From positions 16,017,703 through 16,081,702 of the forward strand of contig CM065690.1 in NCBI GenBank assembly GCA_017654935.2: a stretch of DNA of 64,000 bases, read 5' to 3'. The position numbers were made by a program, and so were the translations under genes. Each line of letters begins with the position of its first letter. The stretch's first letter is position 1. Below the pieces are notes generated by a model that ran no database searches, had not been told where the DNA came from, and worked only from the letters and a program-made list of their open reading frames with translations. The DNA comes from Phymorhynchus buccinoides (Eukaryota; Mollusca; Gastropoda; Neogastropoda; Raphitomidae). Below are positions 11,521-23,000 of this stretch, piece by piece.

Positions 11521-11938
11521 AATAGGAATTGTTCGGAAATAATTTAAGGGGAGTAATTTCATGGTATGTAGGAGTTATCTTGCTTAATTCAATCGGTCAA
11601 ACAGAGGAAGTTACTCTACCATCAGGTAGATCCCCTGAGTCCTCACCTCGTGTGCTTGAGGAGACACACAGCATGCAGAACACAGTGCGTCATTCTAAAT
11701 TTGATGTAATTTATATTTTTACGTCACAGTTTGCAAGTTCTATCACGTTGTAGCAACTGGCCACCCCTTATTTTTCTACAAAATGTTTGCAAGTTGCTGA
11801 CTCACATCCTGCGGTTTCAAACTGCGACGCCATTGTTGCATTGTTGCTATGGCATTTGACCGAGTAATGGAGGTAAACAACTCTAATTTTCACGAAGTGC
11901 TCTCCCCTAGTTTTTTCTCTCCGAAAATCGTCTATTGA
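11521..11938 (+). repeat. Arm 1 of a ~415-bp inverted repeat around two ACCS exons (copy A)
   Basis: Aligns in reverse complement to 16588-17005: shared blocks include GGAATTGTTCGGAAATAATT, AGGGGAGTAATTTCATGG, AATTCAATCGGTCAAACA, the TGACGTAAAAATATAAAT-type block and TTTTCACGAAGTG. Identity by eye is perhaps 80 percent. Copy B arm: about 53130-53545. Confidence 0.85.
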
Positions 11939-12279
11939 TGCAGAAATGCTTTTTTCATGCTGTAAAACTGAGTTGTAGTGCACACTGGAAAACAGTTCTT
12001 CATGTGACAATTTACAATGTTTTTTTGCGACTCACCGGCCTGAAATCCAGTGCAGCAGATGGGAGTATTGACCGTCAAGAGATCCATATAAAATATAAAC
12101 AAATATTGTGCATGAAAATTGACCATGCTTTTAAATCATAATGACATTCGAAGGGTTTGCAAGATTTTTTTGAAGAAAGCGGGAATGCTGCCAGTTAAAC
12201 AAATCACCATGTTCCCAACCATTCCATGCTCTGACCTTCCAGCATGTGCTTGCTGGAGGTGAATTTGATGCGGAACTTC

Positions 12280-12398
12280 TCCTCCGAAATCGGAATGTGT
12301 CGGCTGTACGCTGCAAGGAGGCCAGCGAAAACTGAAAACCGGACATATACGTATCATACCCATTATGGCCATATGGCTTGGGAACGCAGAAGAAGAAG
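12280..12398 (+). mobile_element. Retroposon 3' end with GAA tail (copy A)
   Basis: GAAATCGGAATGTGTCGGCT to CTTGGGAACGCAGAAGAAGA, same family as 8015-8292. In copy B this stretch is replaced by a mosaic sequence (53860-54060). Confidence 0.65.
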
Positions 12399-12464
12399 AA
12401 AAAGATGCGGAACCATCCCAGAGTGGCTCAGTAGCTCTGTAATGGTGACTAATCTAGGATTTAC

Positions 12465-12618
12465 CTTCCAGCACGTTGTGCTCGCTGGAGGCGAAGATGA
12501 TGCGGAACCACCCTGGCGTGGCGCAGTAGCTCTGCTTTCCCGGCATGGTGTAGACCTTGGCTTCCATGAACTTCAGGAACAGCTCCTCTTCCGCCTTGAA
12601 CGTCTGCTCCGACATGAA
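12465..12618 (-). CDS. ACCS: ACCS-like gene, copy A, exon with GWFR motif
   Basis: This 154-bp exon runs from acceptor TTCAG to donor GTAAAT. It begins FMSEQTFKAEEELFLKF and contains YCATPGWFRIIFASSEHNV. The GWFR arginine is the family residue that binds the substrate alpha-carboxylate. It ends in phase 1 (LE plus G), completing glycine with the next exon. The acceptor is preceded by a run of about 18 G on the sense strand where a pyrimidine tract would be expected, so this splice site looks poor in copy A; in copy B the same position has a T-run. The five exonic differences from copy B are all synonymous. Confidence 0.95.
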
Positions 12619-12677
12619 CTGAACCCCCCCCCCCCCCCCCCCCACCCACACACATTACAAGATGGCGCAGCCATATG

Positions 12678-12987
12678 TTGTTGTTGGCTTAAAGACTCCA
12701 GGGATCATCCCAACAGCCAAAGCACTTGAACACTATGGCACAAATACACCAGCTAGGGACGAGAACGTTACGTGTGTGACCGTTTTTGATTACCCCGCAA
12801 CGTGGGCAGCCACACTCCAACTGCGAAGGATTTTAGACTGATGATGCTATGGCAGGAGCTTGTCATGGCTTAAGACAATCACTGTACAATAATTCAGAGC
12901 ATAACAACATTTTGATGTAGCCTTGCCGTTCTAGCTTATGTCAACTGGTCTGACACAGCCTCATGCCAAGGCGTGCACAGCCATATG
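12678..12987 (+). mobile_element. SINE-like insertion present only in copy A
   Basis: Flanked by a 10-bp target-site duplication CAGCCATATG (12668-12677 and 12978-12987). Copy B has the empty site (gcgcagccaatatgaactg, 54310-54328). The body matches the elements at 5630-5912 and 34212-34390. No ORF. Confidence 0.88.
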
Positions 12988-13005
12988 AACAGTACTCCCA
13001 GTGAA

Positions 13006-13223
13006 GGGCCTGCGACACTACATACGATTTTGTGTCAATGCGATGCGATTGTGACGATGCGTGTCATGATTCGCGTGAAATTCAAGTATTGGGTCTACTT
13101 GAGTATATTATAGAGCGAAAGTAGTAAGAATTAGTTTTAGATGGAAGTATTTCACGTGAATCATAGAATCGCATCGTCACAATCGCATCGCACTGACAGA
13201 ATATTATGTAATGTAGCAGGCCC
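13006..13223. mobile_element. MITE with GGGCCTGCNACANTACATA termini (copy A)
   Basis: Imperfect inverted termini (GGGCCTGCGACACTACATAC versus complement GGGCCTGCTACATTACATAA) and a long inner stem (ATGCGATGCGATTGTGACGA and its complement). Copy B (about 54345-54960) carries an extra insertion in the middle. Confidence 0.8.
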
Positions 13224-13499
13224 TATACTGATGAAAGGCAATTAAGGGAGATCATTTTTGAACCTTGGGTCATTGGGCTTTTTTTGGTGTTAAAAATATT
13301 CCTGTATCGGCATGGCAATACCCAGAAGTTTATAATTTTACGAGAAAAAACAATTCCTTGGATTACTTTTTGTCGCTGTACCAACTTTGGTCGGAAATCC
13401 ATGCGAAAAGCGCACGGATCAGACTTGCTTTAAGTCCCCATCCAAAGGACTAGACATTCAGTTCGATTTTCCCGTTGCCGAACTGGAAAGAAAGGGCAA

Positions 13500-13580
13500 G
13501 TCTGGGGTTCGAAACCGGGTCACTCATGCATTTAATTGGCAGGCGAACGTCTTAACCACTCTTGCCACCCTTCTTCTTAG
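13500..13580 (-). mobile_element. tRNA-like SINE head (copy A)
   Basis: On the minus strand: GGTGGCAAGAGTGGTTAAGA (A-box-like) and GGTTTCGAACCCC (B-box-like) about 45 bp apart. Not a functional tRNA. Copy B: about 55230-55310. Confidence 0.6.
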
Positions 13581-13689
13581 TTAATGTCCATAATTTTATC
13601 TTCTTCTTCATCGATCACTTAGCTTCCTGTCAATTATGAGCAGAGCTGCCGCTATGCGCCTAATTAAGAACTAGTTAGGCCCAGCATGT

Positions 13690-13990
13690 CCGTCTTCTGC
13701 TGGAGAAAAATCTTTGTAAGAATTTCTTGAAAAAAAAGCAGAAGAATGGACCGGTTACTAGGCAGAAAGTTAGTAGATGACAGTATAAAGCAAAGGGGAA
13801 AGGCAGAGTGACGTCATATAAAGTCACAAGCACAGAACTTCCAGAAGGTGAGGGAACTATCTGTTCGAAAGACACCCCACTTCCCATCTGGAGAGGTGAG
13901 AGAGGGAGAGACTCGTGGAGGGGGCGGGGTCGTCCAGCTCCCCGTATGGAGGCACGAGGCATAGGCCAATAGCTAAACAAGGACTGTATA
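13690..13990 (-). mobile_element. Reverse copy of the 8015-8292 retroposon family (copy A)
   Basis: Contains the complement of CTTCTGGAAGTTCTGTGCTT and of the TTTCCCTTTGCTTT tract. Copy B: about 55425-55735. Confidence 0.6.
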
Positions 13991-14039
13991 TAATGCTCTC
14001 TCAGACAATGACGATATTTACAATAGAAACCAAGAAGAA

Positions 14040-15510
14040 GAAAAATCTGATTAACGTTCTAGGGACTGGAACAGTCACATGTGGGACATTAATAGATATA
14101 ATGATGGTGGGACGATCCTGGAGGTACTGCAACGCCAGGGAAGTTAGTTTTTTAAATTTTAAACAATATGCTTTCGTTAATAAATCTGATGATGTTGCAA
14201 CATAAATAAAGCTATAAATAAAGGCACCAGTCGAGTGGAACCTCCCTTATATTAAAGACCTCCCATTATAAGACTCCCTCCCACATAAGACCTACTTCTC
14301 TGACCCATTGCCCTTCTTTGTAAAGTAATAAAATTACCTCCCTTATCAAAGACCCCATTTTGGATGATTTTCGAAGGTCTTATAAGGGAGGTTCCACTGT
14401 ACTACATACCTTGGCTATTGTTTCAATCAATATCTTTATCGATTAAAAAGTTGGGACTTTCCTGGTATTGCAGTACCTCCAGGATCGTCCCGCCATCTTT
14501 ATAGTTAATAATGTCCCACATGTGTACCAGTACAATAGAACTTCCCTTATATAAAGACCTCCCATTATAAGACTCCCTCCCACACAAGACCTACTTCTCG
14601 AGACATTGCTCTTCTTTGTAAAGTATTAAAATTACCTCCCTTATAGGTCTTATACAGTGGAACCTCCCTTATAAGACTCCCTCCCACATAAGACCTACTT
14701 CTCTGACCCATTGCCCTTCTCATTTGTAAAGTAATAAAATTACCTCCCTTACAAGACCCCATTTTGGATGATTTTTGAAGGTCTTATACAGTGGAACCTC
14801 CCTTATAAAACCTCCCATTATAAGACTCCCTCCCACATAAGACCTACTTCTCTGAGACATTGCCCTTCTTTGTAAAGTATTAAAATTACTTCCCTTATAA
14901 GACCCCATTTTGGATGATGAAATTATGATGATGAAATTCTGCTTAACGTCCTCCGGTCTGGAACAGACTACATATGGGACATTAGTATAATATAAAGATG
15001 GTGGGATCGATCCTGGAGGCAATGCCCGGAGGCAGTGCAACACCAGGAAAGTCCCGAATTTTTAACAATACAGATGTGTATGAAAACAAACTTTTGGATG
15101 GTTTTTGAAGGTCGCAGGCATGAAAACTACTGTTAAAAAAAAAAGAGTAGATTTTTTTCAGCCGAGAAATCCTTCCACCTGGATTTTCAGCTAACGTCAG
15201 AAGTTTTGTTTTGGGCGGGGGTGGGGGTGGGGGTGGGGGGGGGGGGGGGGGGGGGTGTTCAAGTACTCATTTCACAGCATTTCACATCCTACTTCGCCTT
15301 CCAACTGACAAGTCCAACTCGATACATGCGTTCTCGGCGGACGCCATCTTGGAAATGACAACGGCGGAAGAACAAAAAGGCGCGTGTTCTTTTCAAGATA
15401 ATTTTGGTTCGGTTTTTCGGGGGTTTTCCCGGCGGAGATCGCTCGATTTCGATAAAAAAATCGACGGAGATGGCGGAGCTGTTTTCATGCGGGAGGTTCC
15501 ACTGTACTAC
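14040..15510. repeat. Cluster of pogo-like MITE termini and a second dispersed repeat (copy A)
   Basis: At least four sets of CAGTGGAACCTCCCTTATAA-type termini occur between 14234 and 14920, and a last right terminus at 15491-15506 lies beside the WLDEVY exon donor. Between them a second repeat (GATGGTGGGACGATCCTGGA, GGACATTAATA) occurs three times (14050-14170, 14445-14530 inverted, 14930-15060). The 15-bp sequence TACTACATACCTTGG follows a MITE terminus both at 14398 and at 15506, so part of the exon-flanking region seems to have been copied with the element. A G-run of about 45 bp is at 15211-15256. Copy B: 55780-57245. Confidence 0.75.
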
Positions 15511-15514
15511 ATAC

Positions 15515-15657
15515 CTTGGAGAAGTCAGCCCAGATGAAGATGCCGGCTTTGGTGGGGTGGACGGGCACGCCCATCTTGGTCAGCTTGGCGCAGGCCGCCT
15601 GGAAGATGACCGCCAACCGCCTGTGGAAGGTGGGGAAGTAGACCTCGTCCAGCCATT
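15515..15657 (-). CDS. ACCS: ACCS-like gene, copy A, WLDEVYFPT exon
   Basis: With its nearest acceptor (tctttgtccag) the exon is 143 bp: two bases completing the split lysine codon, then WLDEVYFPTFHRRLAVIFQ, continuing to AGIFIWADFSK at donor GTATGT in phase 0. The FIWADFSK block matches the FFIWVDLRK region of the family's small C-terminal domain. Four further copies of the acceptor plus exon start lie upstream (15658-16065), each shifted by 102 bp, so the true 3' splice site cannot be chosen from sequence alone. A pogo-like MITE terminus begins within about ten bases of the donor. Confidence 0.93.
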
Positions 15658-16065
15658 CTGGACAAAGAGAGAACCAGGTATGATACTTTAAAGGTGGACC
15701 CTGGAAGATGACCGCCAACCGCCTGTGGAAGGTGGGGAAGTAGACCTCGTCCAGCCACCCTGGACAAAGAGAGAACCAGGTATGATACTTTAAAGGGGGA
15801 CCCTGGAAGATGACCGCCAACCGCCTGTGGAAGGTGGGGAAGTAGACCTCGTCCAGCCATTCTGGACAAAGAGAGAACCAGGTATGATACTTTAAAGGTG
15901 GACCCTGGAAGATGACCGCCAACCGCCTGTGGAAGGTGGGGAAGTAGACCTCGTCCAGCCATTCTGGACAAAGAGAGAACCAGGTATGATACTTTAAAGG
16001 TGGACCCTGGAAGATGACCGCCAACCGCCTGTGGAAGGTGGGGAAGTAGACCTCGTCCAGCCACT
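15599..16065 (-). repeat. 102-bp exon/acceptor minisatellite, 5 units (copy A)
   Basis: Five tandem units of 102 bp (exon-start positions 16065, 15963, 15861, 15759 and 15657). Each contains an acceptor (CTCTTTGTCCAG, except the outermost, which ends gaacacag), the coding start WLDEVYFPTFHRRLAVIFQ, and about 50 bp of intron-derived sequence. 102 is divisible by three and the unit has no stop in the exon frame. A transcript using the outermost acceptor would therefore read through all five in frame, adding 34 residues per unit (the linker reads GPPLKYHTWFSLCP). The homologous array in copy B has eight units. Confidence 0.95.
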
Positions 16066-16205
16066 CTGTGTTCTTATCCCACACAGAAGGCGCATGCAGG
16101 CAGACACTGACGCTTGCATGCTCACGCACACACACACGCTCACGCTCACACTCACACACACACACTGTACGTAGAGAGGCACAGATGTAACACATTCACC
16201 TTGTA

Positions 16206-16530
16206 TACAATAAACCCCGAGTTCGAACCAGTTTGCAGGGGACTTTTCCTCTCACTCTACACTAGGCCTTACGGTCTGAACGCAGTCTTTCGGATGAGAT
16301 GATAAACCGAGGCCATGTGTGTCCATGCACTTAGCACACGCTAAACCCAGTGGCAACGAAAAAGTTGTCATTTGCTCAAAAATTGAACCCCCCCCTTCTT
16401 TCCTCATCAGTCACACAAAAATCGCATGCCCCCCCCAAAAAAGGGTGGCGCGCCTCTGGCTGCGACGCGCTGTCCAGGTGGGAGTAACCCGAATTTCACA
16501 GAGACGCCTCTGTGACTATAAAGTACCAAA
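16206..16530 (+). mobile_element. tRNA-derived SINE with conserved central domain (copy A)
   Basis: B-box-like GAGTTCGAACC near 16220, then TCTTTCGGATGAGATGATAA and ACCGAGGCC, a block resembling the conserved central domain of V-SINE/Meta-type SINE superfamilies (from memory), and a 3' end TTTCACAGAGACGCCTCTGT then ATAAAGT. Copy B: about 58250-58575. Confidence 0.65.
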
Positions 16531-16587
16531 CACCCCCAAAAATCCCACCACCAATACATAAATTGACCTTGAAAAGCAATCCTACCG

Positions 16588-17005
16588 TGGATAGACGATT
16601 TTCGGAAAAAAAACTAGGGGAGACCACTTCGTGAAAATTAGAGTTAGAAATTTGACTTACTCGGTCAAAACCATAGCAAACATAGCAGCCATGGCATCGA
16701 AGCTTGAAACCACAGGATGCGAGTCAGCGACTTGCAAACATTTTTTTTTTTAGAAAAATGAGGGGCGGCCAGTATATCCACAAACTGATGGAATTTGCAA
16801 AATGTGACGTAAAAATATAAATGACATCAATTTTAGAATGACGCACGGTGTTCTAAGTGATGCAAGTCTACTCAAACACACGCGAGGCAAGAGCTGATGG
16901 TAGAGCCGGTAACTTCCCCTGTTTGACCGATTGAATTAGGCAAGATCACTCCCACAAGCCATGAAATTACTCCCCTTAATTATTTCCGAACAATTCCTAT
17001 TTCCC
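16588..17005 (-). repeat. Arm 2 of the ~415-bp inverted repeat, next to the 21-bp array (copy A)
   Basis: Reverse complement of 11521-11938, ending about 48 bp before the first 21-bp unit. Copy B arm: about 58628-59045. Confidence 0.85.
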
Positions 17006-17052
17006 CACCCCCAATGCCTAAAACAACCCACCAAAAAACAACAACCCAGCAA

Positions 17053-20000
17053 CACTCTCACTTTTATCAGCGACACTCTCACTTTCATTAGCGACACACT
17101 CACTTTCATCAGCGACACTCACTTTCATCAGCGACACTCACATTCATCAGTGACACACTCACTTTCATCAGCGACACACTCACTTTCATCAGCGACACTC
17201 ACTTTCATCAGCGACACACTCACTTTCATCAGCGACACACTCACTTTCATCAGCGACACACTCACTTTCATCAGCGCGACACTCACTTTTATCAGCGACA
17301 CACTCACTTTCATCAGCGACACACTCACTTTCATCAGCGACACACTCACTTTCATCAGCGACACACTCACTTTCATCAGCGACACACTCACTTTCATCAG
17401 CGACACACTCACTTTCATCAGCGACACACTCACTTTCATCAGCGACACTCACTTTCATCAGCGACACACTCACTTTCATCAGCGACACACTCACTTTCAT
17501 CAGCGACACACTCACTTTTATCAGCGACACACTCACTTTTATCAGCGACACTCACTTTCATCAGCGACACACTCACTTTCATCAGCGACACTCACTTTTA
17601 TCAGCGACACTCACATTCATCAGCGACACACTCACTTTTATCAGCGACACACTCACTTTCATCAGCGACACTCACTTTTATCAGCGACACACTCACTTTC
17701 ATCAGCGACACACTCACTTTTATCAGCGACACACTCACTTTTATCAGCGACACACTCACTTTTATCAGCGACACACTCACTTTCATCAGCGACACACTCA
17801 CTTTTATCAGCGACACTCACTTTCATCAGCGACACACTCACTTTTATCAGCGACACACTCACTTTTATCAGCGACACACTCACTTTTATCAGCGACACAC
17901 TCACTTTTATCAGCGACACACTCACTTTCATCAGCGACACACTCACTTTTATCAGCGACACACTCACTTTTATCAGCGACACACTCACTTTTATCAGCGA
18001 CACACTCACTTTTATCAGCGACACACTCACTTTTATCAGCGACACACTCACTTTTATCAGCGACACATCAGCGACACACTCACTTTTATCAGCGACACAC
18101 TCACTTTTATCAGAGACACACTCACTTTTATCAGCGACACACTCACTTTTATCAGCGACACACTCACTTTTATCAGCGACACACTCACTTTTATCAGCGA
18201 CACACTCACTTTTATCAGGGACACACTCACTTTTATCAGCGACACACTCACTTTTATCAGCGACACACTCACTTTTATCAGCGACACACTCACTTTTATC
18301 AGCGACACACTCACTTTTATCAGCGACACACTCACTTTTATCAGCGACACACTCACTTTTATCAGCGACACACTCACTTTTATCAGCGACACACTCACTT
18401 TTATCAGCGACACACTCACTTTTATCAGCGACACACTCACTTTTATCAGCGACACACTCACTTTTATCAGCGACACACTCACTTTTATCAGCGACACACT
18501 CACTTTTATCAGCGACACACTCACTTTTATCAGGGACACACTCACTTTTATTATCACTTTTATCAGCGACACACTCACTTTTATCAGGGACACACTCACT
18601 TTTATCAGCGACACACTCACTTTTATCAGCGACACACTCACTTTTATCAGCGACACTCACTTTTATCAGTGACACACTCACTTTTATCAGGGACACACTC
18701 ACTTTTATCAGCGACACACTCACTTTTATCAGCGACACACTCACTTTTATCAGCGACACACTCACTTTTATCAGGGACACACTCACTTTTATCAGTGACA
18801 CACTCACTTTTATCAGGACACACTCACTTTTATCAGAGACACACTCACTTTTATCAGCGACACACTCACTTTTATCAGAGACACACTCACTTTTATCAGC
18901 GACACACTCACTTTTATCAGCGACACACTCACTTTTATCAGCGACACACTCACTTTTATCAGCGACACACTCACTTTTATCAGCGACACACTCACTTTTA
19001 TCAGCGACACACTCACTTTTATCAGCGACACACTCACTTTTATCAGCGACACACTCACTTTTATCAGTGACACACTCACTTTTATCAGGGACACTCACTT
19101 TTATCAGCGACACACTCACTTTTATCAGCGACACACTCACTTTTATCAGCGACACACTCACTTTTATCAGCGACACACTCACTTTTATCAGCGACACACT
19201 CACTTTTATCAGCGACACACTCACTTTTATCAGCGACACACTCACTTTTATCAGCGACACACTCACTTTTATCAGCGACACACTCACTTTTATCAGCGAC
19301 ACACTCACTTTTATCAGCGACACACTCACTTTTATCAGCGACACACTCACTTTTATCAGCGACACACTCACTTTTATCAGCGACACACTCACTTTTATCA
19401 GCGACACACTCACTTTTATCAGCGACACACTCACTTTTATCAGCGACACACTCACTTTTATCAGCGACACACTCACTTTTATCAGCGACACACTCACTTT
19501 TATCAGCGACACACTCACTTTTATCAGCGACACACTCACTTTTATCAGCGACACACTCACTTTTATCAGCGACACACTCACTTTATATCAGCGACACACT
19601 CACTTTTATCAGCGACACACTCACTTTTATCAGAGACACACTCACTTTTATCAGGGACACACTCACTTTTATCAGCGACACACTCACTTTTATCAGGGAC
19701 ACACTCACTTTTATCAGCGACACACTCACTTTTATCAGCGACACACTCACTTTTATCAGCGACACACTCACTTTTATCAGCGACACACTCACTTTTATCA
19801 GCGACACACTCACTTTTATCAGGGACACTCACTTTTATCAGCGACACACTCACTTTTATCAGCGACACACTCACTTTTATCAGCGACACACTCACTTTTA
19901 TCAGCGACACACTCACTTTTATCAGCGACACACTCACTTTTATCAGCGACACACTCACTTTTATCAGCGACACACTCACTTTTATCAGACACACTCACTT

Positions 20001-23000
20001 TTATCAGCGACACACTCACTTTTATCAGCGACACACTCACTTTTATCAGCGACACACTCACTTTTATCAGCGACACACTCACTTTTATCAGCGACACACT
20101 CACTTTTATCAGCGACACACTCACTTTTATCAGCGACACACTCACTTTTATCAGCGACACACTCACTTTTATCAGCGACACACTCACTTTTATCAGCGAC
20201 ACACTCACTTTTATCAGCGACACACTCACTTTTATCAGCGACACACTCACTTTTATCAGCGACACACTCACTTTTATCAGTGACACACTCACTTTTATCA
20301 GGGACACACTCACTTTTATCAGCGACACACTCACTTTTATCAGGGACACACTCACTTTTATCAGTGACACACTCACTTTTATCAGCGACACTCACTTTTA
20401 TCAGCGACACACTCACTTTTATCAGCGACACACTCACTTTTATCAGTGACACACTCACTTTTATCAGCGACACACTCACTTTTATCAGCGACACACTCAC
20501 TTTTATCACACACTCACTTTTATCAGACACACTCACTTTTATCAGTGACACACTCACTTTTATCAGCGACACACTCACTTTTATCAGCGACACACTCACT
20601 TTTATCAGCGACACACTCACTTTTATCAGCGACACACTCACTTTTATCAGAGACACACTCACTTTTATCAGCGACACACTCACTTTTATCAGCGACACAC
20701 TCACTTTTATCAGCGACACACTCACTTTTATCAGGGACACACTCACTTTTATCAGTGACACACTCACTTTTATCAGGACACACTCACTTTTATCAGTGAC
20801 ACACTCACTTTTATCAGGGACACTCACTTTTATCAGCGACACACTCACTTTTATCAGGGACACACTCACTTTTATCAGCGACACACTCACTTTTATCAGT
20901 GACACACTCACTTTTATCAGGGACACACTCACTTTTATCAGCGACACACTCACTTTTATCAGAGACACACTCACTTTTATCAGACACTCACTTTTATCAG
21001 TGACACACTCACTTTTATCAGGGACTCACTTTTATCAGTGACACACTCACTTTTATCAGGGACACTCACTTTTATCAGTGACACACTCACTTTTATCAGC
21101 GACACACACTCACTTTTATCAGCGACACACTCACTTTTATCAGGGACACACTCACTTTTATCAGCGACACACTCACTTTTATCAGGGACACACTCACTTT
21201 TATCAGTGACACACTCACTTTTATCAGCGACACACTCACTTTTATCAGTGACACACTCACTTTTATCAGGGACACACTCACTTTTATCAGGGACACACTC
21301 ACTTTTATCAGTGACACACTCACTTTTATCAGGGACACACTCACTTTTATCAGTGACACACTCACTTTTATCAGGGACACACTCACTTTTATCAGAGACA
21401 CACTCACTTTTATCAGGGACACTCACTTTTATCAGCGACACACTCACTTTTATCAGCGACACACTCACTTTTATCAGCGACACACTCACTTTTATCAGTG
21501 ACACACTCACTTTTATCAGGGACACACTCACTTTTATCAGCGACACACTCACTTTTATCAGGGACACACTCACTTTTATCAGCGACACTCACTTTTATCA
21601 GTGACACTTTCACTTTTTCATCAGACACACTCACTTTTATCAGCGACACACTCACTTTTATCAGGGACACACTCACTTTTATCAGCGACACACTCACTTT
21701 TATCAGTGACACACTCACTTTTATCAGACACACTCACTTTTATCAGACACACTCACTTTTATCAGGGACACACTCACTTTTATCAGCGACACACTCACTT
21801 TTATCAGCGACACACTCACTTTTATCAGCGACACACTCACTTTTATCAGGGACACACTCACTTTTATCAGGGACACACTCACTTTTATCAGCGACACACT
21901 CACTTTTATCAGCGACACACTCACTTTTATCAGTGACACACTCACTTTTATCAGCGACACACTCACTTTTATCAGCGACACACTCACTTTTATCAGCGAC
22001 ACACTCACTTTTATCAGGGACACACTCACTTTTATCAGCGACACACTCACTTTTATCAGCGACACACTCACTTTTATCAGCGACACTCACTTTTATCAGT
22101 GACACACTCACTTTTATCAGGGACACACTCACTTTTATCAGAGACACACTCACTTTTATCAGGGACACACTCACTTTTATCAGTGACACACTCACTTTTA
22201 TCAGGGACACACTCACTTTTATCAGCGACACACTCACACTCACTTTTATCAGGACACACTCACTTTTATCAGTGACACACTCACTTTTATCAGGGACACA
22301 CTCACTTTTATCAGTGACACACTCACTTTTATCAGCGACACACTCACTTTTATCAGCGACACACTCACTTTTATCAGCGACACACTCACTTTTATCAGTG
22401 ACACACTCACTTTTATCAGCGACACACTCACTTTTATCAGCGACACACTCACTTTTATCAGTGACACACTCACTTTTATCAGGGACACACTCACTTTTAT
22501 CAGAGACACACTCACTTTTATCAGCGACACACTCACTTTTATCAGACACACTCACTTTTATCAGCGACACACTCACTTTTATCAGCGACACACTCACTTT
22601 TATCAGCGACACACTCACTTTTATCAGAGACACACTCACTTTTATCAGACACACTCACTTTTATCAGCGACACACTCACTTTTATCAGGGACACACTCAC
22701 TTTTATCAGTGACACACTCACTTTTATCAGCGACACACTCACTTTTATCAGGGACACACTCACTTTTATCAGTGACACACTCACTTTTATCAGTGACACA
22801 CTCACTTTTATCAGGGACACACTCACTTTTATCAGCGACACACTCACTTTTATCAGCGACACACTCACTTTTATCAGTGACACTCTCACTTTTATCAGCG
22901 ACACACTCACTTTTATCAGGGACACACTCACTTTTATCAGTGACACACTCACTTTTATCAGGGACACTCACTTTTATCAGTGACACACTCACTTTTATCA

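Noticed and set aside
12244..12729. Plus-strand ORF of 161 codons
   Set aside because: It runs through a retroposon tail, the antisense of the GWFR exon and a poly-C tract; no independent coding signal.
15404..15691. Plus-strand ORF ending EPGMIL over the WLDEVY exon
   Set aside because: It is the antisense shadow of an ACCS exon with canonical splice sites on the minus strand.
16961..20449. Very long plus-strand ORF (1162 codons) rich in TLTFISD, THSLLSA and HTHFYQR repeats, and similar minus-strand ORFs (SLIKVSV, ADKSECV)
   Set aside because: All are translations of the same 21-bp repeat in different frames; the unit is a multiple of three without stops in five frames. No start context, domain or non-repeat coding sequence supports a protein.
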